This document shows, one piece after another, positions 17,466-25,975 of a stretch of DNA of 64,000 bases; positions within the stretch are counted from its first letter, which is position 1, and every line of letters starts with the position of its first letter. The stretch is taken from assembly GCA_025354385.1 (NCBI GenBank), contig JANXMZ010000043.1:1-64000 (forward strand). The letters run 5' to 3'. The notes below the pieces were generated by a model. The model searched no databases. It had not been told where the DNA came from and saw nothing but the letters and a program-made list of their open reading frames with translations. Origin of the DNA: Bacteroidota bacterium (lineage in GTDB: Bacteria > Bacteroidota > Bacteroidia > NS11-12g > UBA955). The translations under genes were made by a program, and so were the position numbers.

Positions 17466-18725
17466 TCACTTTAACCCAAAATCGCCGTCTGGACCTTGTA
17501 AATATTCCTTTTCGCTTTTTGCGATGACAATGGTGGCTACGCCATTTCCAATTAGATTGGTGATGGCCCGCGCTTCGCTCATAAATTTATCTACTCCTAA
17601 TAAAAAGGCAAGTCCTTCTACCGGAATTTTATGAATGGCGGTTAAAGTGGATGCTAATACGATAAATCCGCTCCCAGTGACCCCTGCAGCTCCCTTAGAG
17701 GTAATCATTAAAATACCAATAATACTTAGTAGCTCCCAAATACTTAAATTAATGCCATACAATTGTGCCAGAAAAATAATGGCCATTGATAAATAAATGG
17801 AAGTACCATCTAAATTAAAACTATAGCCTGTTGGCACCACCAAACCCACTACAGATTTACTGCAACCCATTTGCTCTAACTTGATCATTAAAGTTGGTAA
17901 AGCAGTTTCGCTTGAAGAGGTTCCTAACACCAATAACAATTCCTGTTTAATGTATTTTAAAAACTTAAAAATGCTGATTTTGTAATATTTTAAAATGGAG
18001 CCGAGTACAAAAAAAATAAAAACAAACATGGTAAGATACATGGTGCTCATTAGCTTTGCCAAAGGCACCAAGGTGTGTAGCCCAAACTTACCAATGGTAA
18101 AGGCCATACCACCAAAGGCCCCTAAAGGAGCTAGGTACATGACATATTTTAAACCTTTAAATACAATTTTAGAAAGCGTGTTTAAATAATGTACTGCTGT
18201 TTCTCGTTGCTTTAAAAAATTCAGTACAACACCCGTAATAATAGCGATAATAAGAATTTGAAGCGTGGTATTATTCATAAAAAACTGCGCCCAATCGAAT
18301 GCCTTGGCAGTGTATTTAGCTGGGTCCTGTATATTCAAACCTTGCTTGTCTATTTGGCCAGGTTTTACCAATAGGGCAATAATAATTCCCAATGCCAAAG
18401 CAAAGGTGGTTACAATTTCGAAATAAATAAGTGATTTTAAACCAATGCGACCTACCTTTTTCAAGTCGCCCATACCACTAATGCCCAAAACGATGGTAAG
18501 AAAAATAATGGGAGCGATGAATAATTTAACAATAGCTATAAAATCCTTGCCAATGAATTCCATCCGAATGGCTGTATCTGGCGCAAAATGGCCTAATAGA
18601 ATGCCAACTATAATGGCTATCAGTACCCAAAAAGTTAGATTGGTGGCCAAACGCAAAAATAAACTCCTTTTATATTTTAATTTAATTATTGGATTTGGAA
18701 TTTCCATTTGATTTGGTTTTAGCAA
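17466..18725 (-). CDS. Dicarboxylate/amino acid:cation symporter (DAACS family)
   Basis: This 419-residue inner-membrane transporter has about eight hydrophobic helices. The re-entrant loop is GTSSSETALPTLM, and the substrate/cation motif is SFNLDGTSIYLSMA. The second matches DctA/GltP-type carriers for C4-dicarboxylates, glutamate or aspartate. Length is normal for the family. Which substrate is used cannot be decided from sequence. A later in-frame ATG at 18707 (MEIPNPIIKLK) is an alternative start. It is divergent from the Crp/Fnr gene, with a 95-bp shared promoter region. Confidence 0.88.
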   Translation of the reverse strand: MLKPNQMEIPNPIIKLKYKRSLFLRLATNLTFWVLIAIIVGILLGHFAPDTAIRMEFIGKDFIAIVKLFIAPIIFLTIVLGISGMGDLKKVGRIGLKSLIYFEIVTTFALALGIIIALLVKPGQIDKQGLNIQDPAKYTAKAFDWAQFFMNNTTLQILIIAIITGVVLNFLKQRETAVHYLNTLSKIVFKGLKYVMYLAPLGAFGGMAFTIGKFGLHTLVPLAKLMSTMYLTMFVFIFFVLGSILKYYKISIFKFLKYIKQELLLVLGTSSSETALPTLMIKLEQMGCSKSVVGLVVPTGYSFNLDGTSIYLSMAIIFLAQLYGINLSIWELLSIIGILMITSKGAAGVTGSGFIVLASTLTAIHKIPVEGLAFLLGVDKFMSEARAITNLIGNGVATIVIAKSEKEYLQGPDGDFGLK

Positions 18726-18820
18726 AGTGTAAAAGTACGGCTTTATTGAATTTGAATATTGAACAAATTGTATACATCATTGATTAAGTTTACAAAATAC
18801 AAACTCCTTAACTTCGCAAC

Positions 18821-19450
18821 ATGGAACTGGATCAGTTAACAGAATTTAAATCATCTCCAGAAATAAGAGAGAAACTGGCGATATATGGCACCTCTAAATC
18901 TTTTTCGGAAGGAGATGTTATCATTAATGAAAATGCCTACACCAATGCCATCCCATTAGTTACCAAAGGAAGTATAAGAGTGATGCGCAGCGATGAAGAT
19001 GGACGTGAAATATTATTGTATTATATTCAAGCGGGCGAAGCGTGCATCATGTCTTTTCTTGGAGGTTTGCATAACGACACAAGTAAATTAAGCGCCATTG
19101 CCGAAGAGGATACAGAAATCTTATTTATACCAATTGATAAGGTTAGTTTACTGATTAAAGAATATCCTGCATGGCTGGATTATATTTTCCGTTTATACCA
19201 CAAACGATTCGAAGAATTACTAGAAGTAGTAAACGCAGTAGCCTTTAAAAAAATGGATGAACGCATTCTTAACTTCATTCAAAAAAAATCTGAGCTTACA
19301 AATTCATCCACCATTCAGTTAACCCACGAGCAATTGGCAACAGAGTTAGGCACCGCAAGGGTGGTTGTTTCCAGATTACTAAAGCAAATGGAATACGAGG
19401 GCTTGGTAAAACTTGGGCGCAATAAAATTACCCTTCTTAGCAAACTATAG
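18821..19450 (+). CDS. Crp/Fnr family transcriptional regulator
   Basis: The 209-residue protein has a cyclic-nucleotide-binding-type beta-roll (about 15-130; FSEGDVIINENAYTNAIPLV, GREILLYYIQAGEACIMSF). Its C-terminal winged helix (about 150-207) is LTHEQLATELGTARVVVSRL. There is no N-terminal Fe-S cysteine cluster, so a classic FNR oxygen sensor is unlikely; a single Cys lies in the GEACIMSF strand. It sits at the head of the rhodanese/thioredoxin operon and probably controls it through the TGTAAC-type sites upstream of 19599 and 19917. Confidence 0.88.
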   Translation: MELDQLTEFKSSPEIREKLAIYGTSKSFSEGDVIINENAYTNAIPLVTKGSIRVMRSDEDGREILLYYIQAGEACIMSFLGGLHNDTSKLSAIAEEDTEILFIPIDKVSLLIKEYPAWLDYIFRLYHKRFEELLEVVNAVAFKKMDERILNFIQKKSELTNSSTIQLTHEQLATELGTARVVVSRLLKQMEYEGLVKLGRNKITLLSKL

Positions 19451-19531
19451 TCAATGGCACTGGGTATTTGGTATATGATATTGGTCATAATCTACACCTA
19501 TTTTGTATTATTACTATGATATTAATCTTTG

Positions 19532-19547
19532 TGTAACAAATGTTGCA
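19532..19547. promoter_or_regulatory. Candidate Crp/Fnr operator TGTAAC-AAAT-GTTGCA
   Basis: An inverted repeat (five of six positions paired, 4-bp spacer) lies 52 bp upstream of the DUF2892 ATG at 19599 and 80 bp after the Crp/Fnr stop. The TGTAAC half-site resembles sites of HcpR/Dnr-type Crp/Fnr proteins. A similar half-site recurs at 19852. Confidence 0.5.
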
Positions 19548-19598
19548 TTGGGTGGCACTTCTTTTACGGAATTTTGCATTCAATTTAATTTAAATCAC

Positions 19599-19802
19599 AT
19601 GAAAAAAAACATGGGTTCGGTAGACAAAGCGGTTAGGATACTAGCAGCAGTCATTATTGCAATTTTGTATTTCCTGAATTTTATTTCTGGTACTTTGGCT
19701 ATTGTTTTACTAGCAGTAGCTGCCATTTTTATTGTTACAAGTTTTATGAGTTTTTGTCCTTTATATTATCCTTTCGGTATTTCCACTCGCAAAAAAGAGT
19801 AA
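19599..19802 (+). CDS. DUF2892 (YgaP-like transmembrane) protein
   Basis: A 67-residue membrane protein begins MKKNMGSVDKAVRILAA, the DUF2892 signature. The frame is open 96 bp upstream, but only this ATG gives the family N-terminus. Two hydrophobic helices follow (VIIAILYFLNF and LAIVLLAVAAIFIVTSF), then CPLYYPFGIST. The family usually sits beside or fused to rhodanese domains (YgaP), which agrees with the rhodanese genes downstream. It belongs to the Crp/Fnr-headed operon. Confidence 0.85.
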   Translation: MKKNMGSVDKAVRILAAVIIAILYFLNFISGTLAIVLLAVAAIFIVTSFMSFCPLYYPFGISTRKKE

Positions 19803-19851
19803 TATTTTTCACCTACTAAATATTGCTTTCATTATTTTACAAAGGGTGTTG

Positions 19852-19896
19852 TGTAACAAAAGTAGCTGTGCACTTTTTTGAGCAATTGTAACTTTG
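19852..19896 (+). promoter_or_regulatory. Second TGTAAC half-site and TAACTTTG -7 box
   Basis: TGTAAC-AAAA-GTAGCT (19852-19867) is a weaker copy of the upstream operator. TAACTTTG (19889-19896) matches the TAnnTTTG -7 consensus 21 bp before the DUF6132 ATG at 19917. Together they suggest a second, Crp/Fnr-influenced start for the operon. Confidence 0.45.
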
Positions 19897-19916
19897 CACA
19901 ACTATTTGGAACCACT

Positions 19917-20117
19917 ATGAAAAAATTAAAACAGTATACTTGGACCTTCCTGGGTATCGGACTTGGTGCCCTTGGCGGATATTTGTACTACGCTTACGTT
20001 GGTTGCGAAAGCGGCTCTTGCGCCATCACTTCAAAACCACTCAATAGCAGTACCTATGGTGCATTTATGGGGGCTTTGCTTTTTAGCCTGTTTCAAAAAG
20101 AAAAAACAAAAAATTAA
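19917..20117 (+). CDS. DUF6132 family small membrane protein
   Basis: The 66-residue protein begins MKKLKQYTWTFLGIGLGALG. It has two hydrophobic segments around a conserved YVGCESGSCAITSKPLNSS loop, then a second helix (TYGAFMGALLFSLF). The CxSGSC-type cysteine pair and the ITSxPxNS motif are typical of DUF6132 in Bacteroidota. These genes usually neighbour rhodanese genes, as here. The start at 19917 fits the family, while 39 bp of open frame upstream does not. A role in thiol or sulfur handling at the membrane is inferred from context. Confidence 0.8.
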   Translation: MKKLKQYTWTFLGIGLGALGGYLYYAYVGCESGSCAITSKPLNSSTYGAFMGALLFSLFQKEKTKN

Positions 20118-20128
20118 ATTAAAATCAA

Positions 20129-20401
20129 ATGAAAACAGAACGAATAATAGTTGCCAACTTAAAATGCAATGGATGCGCATCCACGATTAAAAAAGAATTG
20201 CAAAAAATAGAAGGTGTTCAACAGGCAGATGTAAACCTAGAGGAAGATAAGGTTATGGTATCTTTTGAGGGCAATTTGCACAATTCTATTGTGGAAAAAC
20301 TACTCGCTTTGGGCTACCCGGAAGCAACAGAAAAAAACGGCTTATTACTTCAATTAAAAAGCTATACGAGTTGCATGATTGGACGAATTAACAATTTATA
20401 A
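20129..20401 (+). CDS. Heavy-metal-associated (HMA) domain protein
   Basis: This 90-residue cytosolic protein has the HMA metal-binding motif LKCNGCASTI (Cys13, Cys16) in a ferredoxin-like fold (EGVQQADVNLEEDKVMVSF). That motif normally binds Cu(I) or other thiophilic ions. The C-terminal third (LLLQLKSYTSCMIGRIN) adds another Cys. It starts 11 bp after DUF6132. In this operon it may deliver or buffer metal or react with sulfur species; no copper ATPase is nearby. Confidence 0.85.
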   Translation: MKTERIIVANLKCNGCASTIKKELQKIEGVQQADVNLEEDKVMVSFEGNLHNSIVEKLLALGYPEATEKNGLLLQLKSYTSCMIGRINNL

Positions 20402-20412
20402 ATAGAGACAAA

Positions 20413-20706
20413 ATGAACATAGAACAAATCATAAAAGAAAAAAAAGGCTGCATTGTTGATGTGCGAACCCCTGAGGAATTTAGAGGTGGTCATGTAGCAG
20501 GATCCATCAATATTCCATTACCAGAGATTAATTCAAAAATAGAAGTACTACAAGCCATGCATGGCCCATTGATATTGTGTTGCGCATCAGGCGGCAGAAG
20601 TGGAATGGCCCATTCATTTCTCTCCCGTTTAGGAGTTGAATGCTACAATGGTGGCTCATGGATGGATGTTAATTATTTACAAACACTCACAACAGATACA
20701 AAATGA
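20413..20706 (+). CDS. Rhodanese-like protein
   Basis: A single 97-residue rhodanese domain has the active loop CCASGGRSG with catalytic Cys57 (Cys-x-x-x-x-Arg-Ser) and the N-terminal IVDVRTPEEFRGGHVAGS motif. It would transfer persulfide sulfur to an acceptor such as thioredoxin, encoded in the same operon. It overlaps the next rhodanese gene by 4 bp (ATGA), so translation is probably coupled. Confidence 0.92.
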   Translation: MNIEQIIKEKKGCIVDVRTPEEFRGGHVAGSINIPLPEINSKIEVLQAMHGPLILCCASGGRSGMAHSFLSRLGVECYNGGSWMDVNYLQTLTTDTK

Positions 20707-21017
20707 TACAAGCAATAAAAAAAATGCTGGGTCTTGCACCTACAATCAACTTCAAAGAAATCGTTCAACAAGGCGGTGCTATTATCGATGTACGCACAAA
20801 AGCTGAATACGAACAAGGACATATCAAAGGTTCTATGAATATCCCTCTTAACAACTTGTCTAACCATTATGCCAAACTTAAAAAAGACAAGCCTATCATT
20901 ACCTGCTGTGCTTCTGGTATGCGCAGCGCTCAAGCCAAAAATATTTTAAAAGCCAATGGTTTTAATGAGGTATACAATGGCGGAGGATGGAGCGGTTTGC
21001 AAAACAAAATACGATGA
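20703..21017 (+). CDS. Rhodanese-like protein (second copy)
   Basis: The 104-residue rhodanese domain has IIDVRTKAEYEQGHIKGS and the active loop CCASGMRSA (catalytic Cys69). It is clearly related to the upstream gene but diverged, so the duplication is old. Both carry a CC pair before the loop. It overlaps the gene on each side (ATGA junctions at 20703 and 21014). Confidence 0.92.
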   Translation: MIQAIKKMLGLAPTINFKEIVQQGGAIIDVRTKAEYEQGHIKGSMNIPLNNLSNHYAKLKKDKPIITCCASGMRSAQAKNILKANGFNEVYNGGGWSGLQNKIR

Positions 21018-21256
21018 ATTTAAAATCACTACTCACAGGTTGGCATTTCATGCGTTGGGTGCGTTTAACGCTCAGCATCATAATTAGCATTCAAGCCTTT
21101 CAATCTCACGATTATTTTCTTGGATTTTTGTCCAGCGTATTATGGCTACAAGTTATCACCAATGCTGGATGTTGTGGCCCTGCAGGCTGTAATGTATCCA
21201 CCCAGAATTCCAACAACAGCAAAACAGAGGATATAGAATTCGAAGAAATAAAATAA
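21014..21256 (+). CDS. Small membrane protein with CCGPAGC motif
   Basis: The 80-residue protein from ATG 21014 overlaps the rhodanese stop. It begins MNLKSLLTGWHFMRWVRL, then two hydrophobic stretches (LTLSIIISIQAF, FLGFLSSVLWLQVITNAG), then CCGPAGC and a polar tail. It resembles small Bacteroidota proteins found beside rhodanese/YgaP genes. Function is unknown. The vicinal cysteines next to a membrane helix suggest metal or persulfide contact, by inference only. Confidence 0.75.
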   Translation: MNLKSLLTGWHFMRWVRLTLSIIISIQAFQSHDYFLGFLSSVLWLQVITNAGCCGPAGCNVSTQNSNNSKTEDIEFEEIK

Positions 21257-21257
21257 T

Positions 21258-21686
21258 ATGGATCCACATTATTACAAGGTTGATTTGCAATGGATATCAG
21301 AAAGAAAAGGTGAAATATATTCGACTGAATTAGATAAACACATTGCCGTAGCCACTCCTCCGCAATTTAATAAAGGCGTTGCCGGCATTTGGTCGCCAGA
21401 GCATTTACTCACTGCTGCCGTCAATAGTTGTTACATGACTACCTTCTTAGCCATTGCAGAAAACTCAAAATTAGAATTCATCAGTTTTGATTGCCATGCA
21501 GAAGGCAAATTGGAACAAATAGAGGGTCATTTTTTAATGACAGAAATATCTTTGGAGCCTACACTCGTGCTTAAAAATATTGAAGACAAAGTGCGAGCGG
21601 AAAGAATTCTTCAGAAATCTGAAATAGCTTGTTTAGTTTCCAATTCTATAAAATCGAAAGTACATTTGAAAACACATATTGAATAA
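21258..21686 (+). CDS. OsmC/Ohr family peroxidase-like protein
   Basis: The 142-residue protein has the two family cysteines: Cys58 in LLTAAVNSCYMTTFLAIA and Cys125 in KSEIACLVSNSIKS. These form the redox pair that reduces hydroperoxides in OsmC/Ohr. It starts 1 bp after the previous stop, inside the sulfur operon. It is more like the OsmC-like (YhfA-type) branch than Ohr, but this is not certain. Confidence 0.87.
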   Translation: MDPHYYKVDLQWISERKGEIYSTELDKHIAVATPPQFNKGVAGIWSPEHLLTAAVNSCYMTTFLAIAENSKLEFISFDCHAEGKLEQIEGHFLMTEISLEPTLVLKNIEDKVRAERILQKSEIACLVSNSIKSKVHLKTHIE

Positions 21687-21691
21687 ATTAT

Positions 21692-21991
21692 ATGTCATCC
21701 AAATTTTCCGATATCATACAAAGTGAAACCCCTACCCTTGTAGATTTTTTTGCGGAGTGGTGTGGACCATGCAAAACAATGAAACCCATTCTCGAATCCC
21801 TTAAAATAAAAATGGGCGAAACCGTTAAAATCTTAAAAATAGATGTCGATAAAAGTCCGCAAGCTGCTCAAGTATACAAAATACAGGGCGTCCCTACACT
21901 TATTCTTTTTAAAAACGGTAAAATATTGTGGCGACAGGCTGGTGTGGTATCCGTAACAGATTTAGAAAAAATCATTCAAAGCTTTTCGTAA
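21692..21991 (+). CDS. Thioredoxin
   Basis: The 99-residue thioredoxin has the WCGPC active site (Cys24, Cys27) and the cis-Pro loop QGVPTLILF. It is the last gene of the Crp/Fnr-headed operon, 5 bp after OsmC. It likely serves as acceptor of persulfide from the rhodaneses and reductant of OsmC; this role is inferred from the operon. Confidence 0.93.
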   Translation: MSSKFSDIIQSETPTLVDFFAEWCGPCKTMKPILESLKIKMGETVKILKIDVDKSPQAAQVYKIQGVPTLILFKNGKILWRQAGVVSVTDLEKIIQSFS

Positions 21992-22122
21992 TTCTACTGA
22001 AATGAAACCTTATTAAGTATTACTTTATGGTATTTGCAAAAGATTTTGTCCAGATTTTGTTTGCAGAATTTTAATGTATTAAGTATAAATTTTGTTTGAG
22101 GCAGGTTTCTTGAAATTATGAT

Positions 22123-22157
22123 TTTGAAATCATATCATTGAATTAAAGCTACATTTG
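22123..22157 (+). promoter_or_regulatory. Promoter of the P-type ATPase (TTTG-N23-TACATTTG)
   Basis: TTTG at 22123-22126 and TACATTTG at 22150-22157 match the -33/-7 consensus. The position rules out the TTG at 22155 as the ATPase start and supports the ATG at 22182. Confidence 0.5.
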
Positions 22158-22181
22158 TATTGCAATTTTTATGCATCACAA

Positions 22182-24698
22182 ATGGACAACAAAGTTGAAA
22201 ATAGTTTTTGGAACCGCGATATTTCTTATTGGTACACCCAATTAAAAACCAGTGCGGAAGGATTAAGTCAAGCTAATGCCGCTAGTATATTTGCAGCAAA
22301 CAATCGACATCAAAAATCGCAATCTGCCTTTCAAAAGGATGTCATCCTTTTTTTCAGTCAGTTTAAAAGTCCGCTCATGCTATTGCTAATTGGTGCTGTG
22401 ATTTTATCTGCATTTTTGGGAGACAACACCGATGTTTTTATCATACTTTTTATTGTTCTTTCTACTGGTCTGCTCAGCTTTTTCCAAGAGCGCAATGCTA
22501 GTAAGGTGGTAGAAAAATTGCAGTCTATGATTGCCTTAAAAAGCATGGTAAAGCGAGATGGTGTGGCAAAAGAAATTTCTTCTTCTGAAATTGTAGAAGG
22601 TGATATACTAATATTAAAAGCAGGCGATATGATTCCTGCAGATTGCTTATTAATAGAAGCCAATGAAGTGCATACCAACGAGGCCAGCTTAACTGGCGAA
22701 TCCTATCCGGTTGCCAAAGAAATTGGCGTACTTGATGCCAGCACAGAACTAGGAAAACGCAGCAACTGTATATGGGAAGGTACCAGCATTGTGAGTGGCA
22801 CTGCCGCTGCATTAGTAGTGTATTCAGGTGCCGATACTATTTTTGGTAGCATTGCCCAAAGTGCAAACAAAAAAACAGAAACCACTTTCGAAAAAGGCAT
22901 CAAAGACTTCGGCTATTTTTTAATGAAAATAACCTTGGTGTTATCTGTATTTATTTTAGTAGTAAACTTATTGAATCACAAAGGCATTATGGAATCGGCC
23001 TTATTCGCATTGGCTTTGGCAGTTGGCATGGCGCCCGAACTATTGCCAGCCATTACCACCATTGCCATGAGTGCGGGGGCTAAGCGCTTGCTGAATAAAA
23101 AAGTAATTGTCAAAAAATTATCGTCTATTCAAAATTTGGGTGAAGTTAATTTATTATGTACTGATAAAACAGGTACTATTACTGAGGGAAGTATTACTAT
23201 TAAGGGATTAATGGATATAAATGGTAAGGAGAGCGAATTTGTAAAACAATTGGCTTGCTGGAATGCCCAATTAGAAAGCGGTTATTCCAATCCTATTGAC
23301 GAGGCCTTGCGAAAAATAAACATGGACATGGGCAGTGTTAAAAAAACAGGCGAAGTACCTTATGATTTTATCCGCAAAAGATTGAGCATTGCAGCGCAAA
23401 CCGCCACCGATAAATTGATGATTAGCAAGGGCGCTTTTACAGAAATTATGAGCATTTGCACCAAAGTAAAAATTGACGAAAACGAAGAAGAAAGCATTGA
23501 AAAACACCGTGCAGACTTAGAAAATAAATTTGCACAATTTGGTATTGATGGTTGGCGAGCTATAGGCATTTGTTACAAAAAAATCAATCAAGATAAAATT
23601 GTAAAGGAAGATGAAATCGATATGGTATTTGCAGGTTTTATATTACTACAAGACCCCGTAAAGGAGGGCATAATAGCTACTATAGAAGAATTAAAAAAAC
23701 TAAAAGTTAATTTAAAAATTATAACAGGAGACAATAAAAATGTAGCCAAATCCATAGCCTTAGGTATAGGCATTTTAAACCCTGTTGTAATGACTGGAGA
23801 TGAATTGCTAAATACAAGCCCCGAGGCATTGGTTCAAAAAGTAAAACACACCCATATTTTTGCCGAAGTAGAACCTCAGCAAAAAGAACGCATCATAATG
23901 GCATTGCGCAAAACTTATACGGTTGCTTATATGGGCGATGGCATTAACGACGTGGCGGCTATAAATGCTGCAGATGTAGGCATTTCTGTTGAGAATGCAG
24001 TGGATGTTGCGCGCGAGGCTGCCGACTTTGTATTGATGGAAAAAAACTTAATGGTTTTGGTAGATGGCATACGCGAAGGGCGCAAAACTTTTTCGAACAC
24101 CTTAAAATATATCTTCATCAATACTGGTTCCACCTTTGGCAATATGTTCAGTGTGGCCATTGCCTCTTTGTTGTTGCCTTTTTTACCCATGCTACCGAAG
24201 CAAATATTACTCACCAATTTCATTACAGATTTTCCTTATCTTACCATTGCTTCTGACAATGTGGATGAAGAACAATTAGAAAGACCGGGCAAGTGGGATT
24301 TAAAATTTATACGCAACTACATGTTGATTTTTGGCATACACAGTTCTTTATTTGATGTCATTACATTCATCACTTTGTTATTTGTTTTAAAGGTAAAAGA
24401 ATCTGCCTTTCAAACAGGCTGGTTTATCGAATCTATCCTTACAGAGTTATTTATATTATTCATTATCCGCACGCACAAAAATTTCTTTAAAAGCAAGCCC
24501 GGCAAATACCTGTTTATTTTGAGCGTATTTGGACTAATTCTTACCCTTGGATTACCGTATACACCATTTGCCAATGACATTGGCTTATCTCCTTTGCCAC
24601 TCATCAACCTGGGGGCTATGTTAATCATTGTGGCATTCTATATTATTACCGCTGATTTGTTAAAAGTATGGTTCTTTAAAAAATATCACAGCCATTGA
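22182..24698 (+). CDS. mgtA: Magnesium-translocating-type P-type ATPase
   Basis: The 838-residue ATPase (from ATG 22182) has an N-terminal cation-ATPase domain, TGES actuator motif (LTGESYPVA) and phosphorylation motif DKTGT with Asp328. The hinge motif is YMGDGINDVAAINAADVGIS. The membrane motif MAPELLPAI in helix 4 fits the MgtA/MgtB (P3B) group rather than Ca2+ or K+ pumps. It would import Mg2+ across the inner membrane. The C-terminal six-helix region (LPKQILLTNFITDFPYLTIA) is complete. No Mg2+ riboswitch was recognised in the 190-bp leader. Confidence 0.87.
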   Translation: MDNKVENSFWNRDISYWYTQLKTSAEGLSQANAASIFAANNRHQKSQSAFQKDVILFFSQFKSPLMLLLIGAVILSAFLGDNTDVFIILFIVLSTGLLSFFQERNASKVVEKLQSMIALKSMVKRDGVAKEISSSEIVEGDILILKAGDMIPADCLLIEANEVHTNEASLTGESYPVAKEIGVLDASTELGKRSNCIWEGTSIVSGTAAALVVYSGADTIFGSIAQSANKKTETTFEKGIKDFGYFLMKITLVLSVFILVVNLLNHKGIMESALFALALAVGMAPELLPAITTIAMSAGAKRLLNKKVIVKKLSSIQNLGEVNLLCTDKTGTITEGSITIKGLMDINGKESEFVKQLACWNAQLESGYSNPIDEALRKINMDMGSVKKTGEVPYDFIRKRLSIAAQTATDKLMISKGAFTEIMSICTKVKIDENEEESIEKHRADLENKFAQFGIDGWRAIGICYKKINQDKIVKEDEIDMVFAGFILLQDPVKEGIIATIEELKKLKVNLKIITGDNKNVAKSIALGIGILNPVVMTGDELLNTSPEALVQKVKHTHIFAEVEPQQKERIIMALRKTYTVAYMGDGINDVAAINAADVGISVENAVDVAREAADFVLMEKNLMVLVDGIREGRKTFSNTLKYIFINTGSTFGNMFSVAIASLLLPFLPMLPKQILLTNFITDFPYLTIASDNVDEEQLERPGKWDLKFIRNYMLIFGIHSSLFDVITFITLLFVLKVKESAFQTGWFIESILTELFILFIIRTHKNFFKSKPGKYLFILSVFGLILTLGLPYTPFANDIGLSPLPLINLGAMLIIVAFYIITADLLKVWFFKKYHSH

Positions 24699-24813
24699 AC
24701 AAGCGTAAATTTTACAAGACTCACTATTTAATCTGTAACATTTTTCACCCATACAATATGAACTTTGCAAGGCTTGTGAAATTATTAAATTGATAACTCA
24801 CAATCTATAATAA

Positions 24814-25083
24814 TTGAAATCAGAAAAAATTGTATTGGGATTATTGGCTGGCTTTGCCCTTGGCGCATTATCAGGCATTCTATTGGCGCCAGATAAAGGC
24901 CGTATTACCCGTAAAAAAATTTTCAGCAAGGCTAATCATTACTCCAATAACTTAAAAGTTGAATTTGAAGAATTGGTGAATCATATTCTTGTAAAATATG
25001 GATGCACAAGAGAAGAGGCAGAGTACCTTGTTTCGAGAGGAGAATCAGAATTTACTTCCGACAAAAAAGAAGCGTCTCTTTAA
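24814..25083 (+). CDS. YtxH domain protein
   Basis: The 89-residue protein starts at TTG 24814 (no ATG is in frame). It has an N-terminal helix LGLLAGFALGALSGILLAPDKG and RKK, the glycine-rich YtxH signature. The rest is a charged helix. YtxH proteins are single-pass stress proteins of unclear function. A second YtxH gene is at 28388. Confidence 0.8.
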   Translation: MKSEKIVLGLLAGFALGALSGILLAPDKGRITRKKIFSKANHYSNNLKVEFEELVNHILVKYGCTREEAEYLVSRGESEFTSDKKEASL

Positions 25084-25281
25084 TCCATATTTCTTTGATG
25101 CATTAATACTTTATAACTAACACAAGCTTGAAATAGCATTTTACCTTGCTCAAAAATTTTGGCACACTCCAGAAAGTGTGAATTGTGTAAATACAGAATA
25201 GCTTTGTGTAACACTTAATAATAGCAAGTGATACATCTTTGCACCATCAAGTCAGAATCCTTCAAATTTTAAATCTATAAC

Positions 25282-25470
25282 ATGAATAACTTAACAGAAC
25301 TTAAAGGCCATTGGAACGAAACCAAAGGTAAACTTAAACAAAAATTCGCTTCTTTAACAGATGATGATGTATTGTTAGTTGAAGGTAAGCAAGATGAGAT
25401 GTTAGGTCGCCTACAAACCAAACTTGGCAAAACCAAAGATGAGTTACACAAATTGATTTCAGAATTATAA
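25282..25470 (+). CDS. CsbD family general stress protein
   Basis: This 62-residue, highly polar CsbD protein carries the family pattern [22 protein letters not shown] and [21 protein letters not shown]. It is a cytosolic stress protein of unknown mechanism. It begins a same-strand run of envelope/stress genes to 30590. Confidence 0.9.
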   Translation: MNNLTELKGHWNETKGKLKQKFASLTDDDVLLVEGKQDEMLGRLQTKLGKTKDELHKLISEL

Positions 25471-25488
25471 AATTAAACACAAAACACC

Positions 25489-25947
25489 ATGTCAAACAAT
25501 AAGAATCAACTATTCCAATTACTAAAACTAGGCAGCTATAGCGCACTGTGCATAGCTTTATTAGCAGCCTGCAATAGTCCAGCAGAAAAAGTTGAAAACG
25601 CTAAAGAAAATGTTGTAGAAGCCAATGCTGAATTAGACAAAGCCAACTTGGATTATCAGCAAGACATTGCAGATTATAGAAAAACAACTGCGGAGAGAAT
25701 TGCTGCCAACAATAAAAGCATTGCAGAATTTAAAGCAAGGGTAGAAACAGAGAAAAAAGAAGCAAAAGCGGATTACAAACTGAAAATAGCCGAGCTTGAA
25801 AAAAAGAATACAGACATGCAGAAAAAGATGGACGATTACAAAGAAAATGGCAAAGACAATTGGGAATCTTTTAAAACAGAATTTAACCATGACATGGATG
25901 AATTAGGCAATGCCTTTAAAGATTTAACTGTTAAAAATGTCAAATAA
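25489..25947 (+). CDS. Coiled-coil lipoprotein
   Basis: A 152-residue protein has a lipobox (CIALLAAC, Cys about 28). A long Ala/Glu/Lys-rich coiled coil covers residues 35-125 (NVVEANAELDKANLDYQQDI, AELEKKNTDMQKKMDDYK). It is probably an outer-membrane-anchored periplasmic rod. It lies 18 bp after csbD, so co-transcription is likely. Function unknown. Confidence 0.75.
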   Translation: MSNNKNQLFQLLKLGSYSALCIALLAACNSPAEKVENAKENVVEANAELDKANLDYQQDIADYRKTTAERIAANNKSIAEFKARVETEKKEAKADYKLKIAELEKKNTDMQKKMDDYKENGKDNWESFKTEFNHDMDELGNAFKDLTVKNVK

Positions 25948-25975
25948 TTTTTCAATATTAAAAACCAACAATAAG

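Noticed and set aside
22020..22181. Magnesium riboswitch in the mgtA leader
   Set aside because: The leader is short and AT-rich; no M-box or ykoK-like paired elements could be recognised.
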